This document shows, in pieces, positions 21,857 to 24,972 of a stretch of DNA of 24,972 nucleotides. The translations under genes and the position numbers were made by a program. The notes under the pieces are model-generated. The model made no database searches and was not told the DNA's origin. It saw only the letters and a program-made list of their open reading frames with translations. The stretch comes from Bacteroidota bacterium (GTDB lineage: Bacteria > Bacteroidota > Bacteroidia > 2-12-FULL-35-15): the NCBI GenBank assembly GCA_026391935.1, contig JAPLDC010000332.1, forward strand, positions 1-24,972. Reading direction: 5' to 3'. The first letter of the stretch is position 1. Each line of letters opens with the position of its first letter.

Positions 21857-23359
21857 TTATTTGTTGATAGCAACTTTTTTAGTGATTGTGTTATTTCCAA
21901 CAGTGATGTTTAAGAAATATAATCCATTCTCTAATTTAGTAGCGTCAAGTGAATAAGTTTGATCACCAGCTGGCATTGAACCAAGGTTCTCATTCAATAC
22001 TGATTGTCCTAATGCATTCACTACAACAATTGAAACATTGTTTTCTTTAACCATGTTAAAGTTTACTGTTGCATTGTTAGTGATAGGGTTTGGATAAACA
22101 GTCACATTTCCAACAGATTGATTTTCTTCAATTCCAGTAGCAATGATCTTATATGCATTTGAGTAAAAATCTGTTGTAAAGCTAGTAACAGCTATAACGT
22201 TTACCCCTGCAGCAACAACAGTTGCAGAACCGCTTCCATAAGAACCTGTGAAACCATCACCGTAAGCATCAGTTAATTCAAATGTATAACAACCTAAAGG
22301 CAGTGTTAAGTTAACATCTGTTTGCGGGTAACTACCTGCAGCAGCAGCGTTAGTGTATGGTCCACCAGAACCAACAGTAGTTCCTGCAGCATTTTTCAAT
22401 TTCCATTTAGTTTCTGAGCCGTACTGATCACAAGTTATTTTCACAGTAATAAATGATGAGTTAGCTTGTAATGCAGAATAATTAACAGCTCCTGATGATG
22501 TGTTGTTAGAAGCAATTGCATCAGCAGTAGTAATACTATAAGTAAAAGTTGTATTTGCTGAGATAGGTGTAGTGCCAAGTGTGATATCAGCGTAAGCATA
22601 TGTCGCTAAGCTACCAGACCAAGGGTAAGTAGCTACAGTTGTTGCTCCTTGTTTTGCAATGATTGTACAAGCAGTCAAAGTTGTAGTACTGTTATTCTGT
22701 AAGCGAGTTTTTAATGTAGCAACATCACAAACAGTTGGTGTTGATGTACTAGCTAATAAAGCTGCATCAACTGGAGCAGCTGCTGGAGCAGGACAAGAAG
22801 CTTTTGCAGCATACAATGCTGTTGCATCAACTTGACCAACCTCAGTAATAACGCGGTTTGGACAAATCATATAGATCGTTGGAAAATAAGCGATAGAATA
22901 ATTTGAGTTGAATGTATTGATAGCAGCAGCTGCCGGGTCAATAATTGGATGGCTAACGCCAGTTACCCAATCACCTTGAGTTGTACCATCAACTCCGCTG
23001 ATACCATGTAAAGCATTTGTTCCAGTAGTTCCATCGCCTTCGATGAAATACACCATTACGTCATTTGTTGTTCCAGCACTAACACCTGTTCCACCGGTTG
23101 GTCCATGTGCAACCCAAAGATTTTCTAGAGCACCAGTACCGTGGTAAGCCCAACATGGTCCACACCATGTTGCAGATACGTCAATATAAACAGTTTTTCC
23201 AGCATTTAAGTCGGTATACAAATTGTGACTTACTCCATTAATGTCAGTAAGCGTCCAATCTGGAGCAATACTACCATTCGGTAATTGAGCTTTCGCTTCA
23301 ATTGCAGTAAGTGATAAGGCCAGTACAGCCGTTAGTTGTAAAATTTTTTTCATTTTCAT
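21857..23359 (-). CDS. T9SS-exported thioredoxin-fold protein
   Basis: A 500-residue protein: signal peptide (1-24, ending EAKA), then a thioredoxin-like domain with WCGPCWAYHGTGALENLW (Cys66, Cys69) to about residue 190. A CARDB-like beta domain follows (about 200-300, NNSTTTLTACTIIAKQGATTVATYPW), then a further beta region (about 300-405, with CYTFELTDAYGDGFTGSYGSG) and a T9SS type A sorting domain from about 415 (VTVYPNPITNNATVNF to KKVAINK). The redox motif suggests disulfide chemistry outside the cell or on its surface; the substrate is unknown. A second ATG two codons later (23353) is an equal start candidate. The gene has very even, Ala/Thr-rich composition, typical of highly expressed exported proteins. 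A hairpin terminator follows. Confidence 0.92.
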   Translation of the reverse strand: MKMKKILQLTAVLALSLTAIEAKAQLPNGSIAPDWTLTDINGVSHNLYTDLNAGKTVYIDVSATWCGPCWAYHGTGALENLWVAHGPTGGTGVSAGTTNDVMVYFIEGDGTTGTNALHGISGVDGTTQGDWVTGVSHPIIDPAAAAINTFNSNYSIAYFPTIYMICPNRVITEVGQVDATALYAAKASCPAPAAAPVDAALLASTSTPTVCDVATLKTRLQNNSTTTLTACTIIAKQGATTVATYPWSGSLATYAYADITLGTTPISANTTFTYSITTADAIASNNTSSGAVNYSALQANSSFITVKITCDQYGSETKWKLKNAAGTTVGSGGPYTNAAAAGSYPQTDVNLTLPLGCYTFELTDAYGDGFTGSYGSGSATVVAAGVNVIAVTSFTTDFYSNAYKIIATGIEENQSVGNVTVYPNPITNNATVNFNMVKENNVSIVVVNALGQSVLNENLGSMPAGDQTYSLDATKLENGLYFLNITVGNNTITKKVAINK

Positions 23360-23689
23360 TAGGATTTAGGTTAATTATGTAATTTGAGATTTGTTATTTT
23401 ACGAGCTACTAATTTAAAACATTATTATTTGAAAAACAAAGTAATAGTCATTATATTTTTATAGTTCGATTAATCAAATTTAGATTGAGAATAAATCGAA
23501 TTCAAGTGCAATTAAATTTATTATTAGTATTCGGAAGACTTCTGTTTTTTGATTGCGTAATAAAATTAGTATATTTGAGCCACCTTTCTTTTAGTATTCG
23601 ATGTGTTGTAATAAGTGCTTTTTTTGTTTATTGTATATAAATTTATTGAGGATTGCTTTTGGTCAAACTCTAAATACCATTTTTATTAA
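23360..23689. other. 330-bp divergent intergenic region
   Basis: AT-rich gap between the T9SS thioredoxin gene (minus) and the helical protein gene (plus). The plus-strand promoter at 23548-23577 is clear. On the minus strand the best -7 candidate is TTACTTTG (23444-23437, 7/8 match) without a well-spaced -33. No RNA gene or repeat is visible. Confidence 0.5.
23548..23577 (+). promoter_or_regulatory. Promoter of the right-edge helical protein gene
   Basis: TTTG (23548-23551) and TATATTTG (23570-23577, full TAnnTTTG match) are 18 nt apart. The leader to the ATG at 23690 would be about 107 nt. Confidence 0.6.
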
Positions 23690-24972
23690 ATGAAAATAAC
23701 TGATAATCTTTTTAAGCTTATAAAATCTTTAAGCAAATCTGAAAAGGGGTACTTTAAAAAGTATGCAAATTTTCATGTTCGGAATGAGCAGAATAATTAC
23801 ACAAAAATTTTTGATGCAATCGATATTCAAAAAGTTTATGACGAAAAAAAAATATTGCAAAAATTCAGAACAGAAAAGTTTATAAATCAGTTTGCTGTAG
23901 CCAAGAATTATCTTTATGATATGATTTTGGAAAGTCTTGAAGCGTATCATAAGAACTCTACTACTGAGATACGAAGTATACTTAATAGGATCGAAATATT
24001 GGTTGAGAAGGGTTTGCATTCGCAAGCAAAAAAATTGCTAAAAAAGGCGAAGGATATGGCTTTGACATATGAGAAGCTAACCTATATTCCCGAAATAAAT
24101 TTGATGGAGGAAAGTATCTACCGTATGCAATATGATGTAGGTGACCTCAAAAATAATTCGGATAATTTAATCGAGGAGATTGAACAGTGCGCTATGAAAA
24201 TTAAAAATATAGCAGAGTTCGAGAGCCTAAAAAATAAATTATATCTGCAAAGGATGGAAATGGGGGTGTTGAGAAATGAACGGGAGATCAAAAGTTATGA
24301 CTGGTTTTTAAAAAATCCACTTCTGAAAAATGAAAAACAGGCACTTTCCATCAACGCTAAGGTGCTATACTACGAATTATATTCAAGTTATTATAATTAC
24401 ATTGAAAATCACAACAAATGTTATGAGTATTCTTCCAAATTAATTAATTTGCTTGAACAAAATCCACAGGTTATTGAAACGAATGTGAATTTCCCTACAT
24501 TGTTTTTATATCGCCATAGTATTCAGTGTTATAATATCGGGAAATACCATGAAGCTTTGGAATACATCAGCAAAATGGAAGTTTTACGACCCAAAAGCGA
24601 CATTCAAAAGCTAAACATTCTTTTAAAAGCATATAACACCAAACTCAATGTGTATTTCAGGATGGGGAACATGAAAAAATGTTTGCAATTGATACCTGAA
24701 ATTGAAACATTGCTGGAGAAGAATAAAGATTCGGATAAACTACTAAAAGAAATTATTTATTGGCAGGTAACTTCTTTATTGATGATTGCCGAAGAATATA
24801 AACAAGCGCTGAAATGGCTTGTGAGAGCTAACATCGCTGAACAATTTAAAATTCGGCAGGATCTTGAATGCATCGGACGTATAATGGAAATTGTTTTGCA
24901 CTATGAACTTGGAAAATTTGATATTATGGAATATCGAATCAAATCTACCTATCGTTTTCTGGCGAGCAAACA
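23690..24972 (+). CDS. Large alpha-helical (TPR-like) protein, cut by the right edge
   Basis: From the ATG at 23690 the frame is open for 427 codons to the window end, so it has no stop here. It begins MKITDNLFKLIKSLSKSEKGYFKKYA, a start shared by a Bacteroidota family of long helical-repeat proteins (…LIKSLxKSEKxYFK). The rest is nearly all helix, rich in Lys, Glu, Leu and Tyr, with repeated helix pairs such as LVEKGLHSQAKKLLKKAKDMA and YNIGKYHEALEYISKM that look like degenerate TPRs. There is no signal peptide. It may be a cytoplasmic scaffold, but its function is not known to me. Confidence 0.87.
   Translation, partial: MKITDNLFKLIKSLSKSEKGYFKKYANFHVRNEQNNYTKIFDAIDIQKVYDEKKILQKFRTEKFINQFAVAKNYLYDMILESLEAYHKNSTTEIRSILNRIEILVEKGLHSQAKKLLKKAKDMALTYEKLTYIPEINLMEESIYRMQYDVGDLKNNSDNLIEEIEQCAMKIKNIAEFESLKNKLYLQRMEMGVLRNEREIKSYDWFLKNPLLKNEKQALSINAKVLYYELYSSYYNYIENHNKCYEYSSKLINLLEQNPQVIETNVNFPTLFLYRHSIQCYNIGKYHEALEYISKMEVLRPKSDIQKLNILLKAYNTKLNVYFRMGNMKKCLQLIPEIETLLEKNKDSDKLLKEIIYWQVTSLLMIAEEYKQALKWLVRANIAEQFKIRQDLECIGRIMEIVLHYELGKFDIMEYRIKSTYRFLASK

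Noticed and set aside
23729..24025. 98-codon minus-strand reading frame near the right edge
   Set aside because: The plus strand is one uninterrupted frame of 427 codons with a recognisable family start; the antisense frame is a shadow.
1..24972. Mobile elements, prophage, defence system or CRISPR
   Set aside because: No transposase, integrase, nuclease-helicase defence gene or repeat-spacer array is seen on either strand; apart from short palindromes, the window looks like core genome.

Overview
The window is a compact, low-GC chromosomal stretch from a member of the phylum Bacteroidota, probably close to Flavobacteriales or Sphingobacteriales. The evidence is: two secreted proteins ending in type IX secretion (T9SS) C-terminal sorting domains; families largely confined to the phylum (DUF2723/GT117, DUF6029, Omp28-like lipoprotein, GGGxKD-type Ig-like lipoprotein); promoters of the Bacteroidota type (TTTG or TTG, about 18-23 nt, then TAnnTTTG); and no clear Shine-Dalgarno sequences. 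No transposase, integrase, prophage or CRISPR array is visible. It reads as core genome.

Layout. 1-1593 (minus): a cut-off secreted protein and a secreted cyclophilin with a T9SS tail. 1687-1759 (minus): tRNA-Gln(UUG) with its own promoter and terminator. 2134-5262 (plus): a large membrane glycosyltransferase of the GT117/DUF2723 family, broken by one in-frame TGA, followed by a strong terminator and a polysaccharide deacetylase (5337-5945). 5970-8580 (minus): HEAT-repeat protein, an unrecognised 177-residue protein, a GNAT acetyltransferase and a SlyD-like FKBP isomerase. 8700-10696 (plus): methionine/glutamine-type aminotransferase and omega-amidase, an established two-enzyme pathway; the omega-amidase also carries an in-frame TGA. 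10894-13931 (minus): Ig-like lipoprotein, free-methionine-R-sulfoxide reductase and ComF. 14008-17009 (plus): a coiled-coil protein, RuvB and QueG. 16999-18577 (minus): a 64-residue small protein, UbiX and an outer-membrane beta-barrel. 18652-23359 (minus): an envelope/thioredoxin cluster of Omp28-like lipoprotein, DUF6029 barrel, TlpA-like thioredoxin and a T9SS-exported thioredoxin-fold protein. 23690-24972 (plus): an alpha-helical repeat-like protein cut by the right edge.

The most unusual observation concerns UGA. Two unrelated genes each have one in-frame TGA with recognisable family sequence continuing in the same frame on both sides. Of 22 genes whose end can be judged, none needs TGA as its true stop: 18 end in TAA and 4 in TAG. 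This could mean two ordinary nonsense mutations, sequencing errors, programmed readthrough, or UGA read as sense in this lineage. The sequence alone cannot decide between these, but it is a specific and testable signal. TGG is used for tryptophan throughout, so frequent UGA=Trp use as in Mycoplasma is not seen.

Other points of interest are a heptanucleotide tandem repeat inside the omega-amidase gene, three dispersed palindromic elements in intergenic gaps, several -7 boxes only 4-5 nt from the start codon (leaderless mRNAs likely), and a coiled-coil gene that appears to lack its N-terminus.
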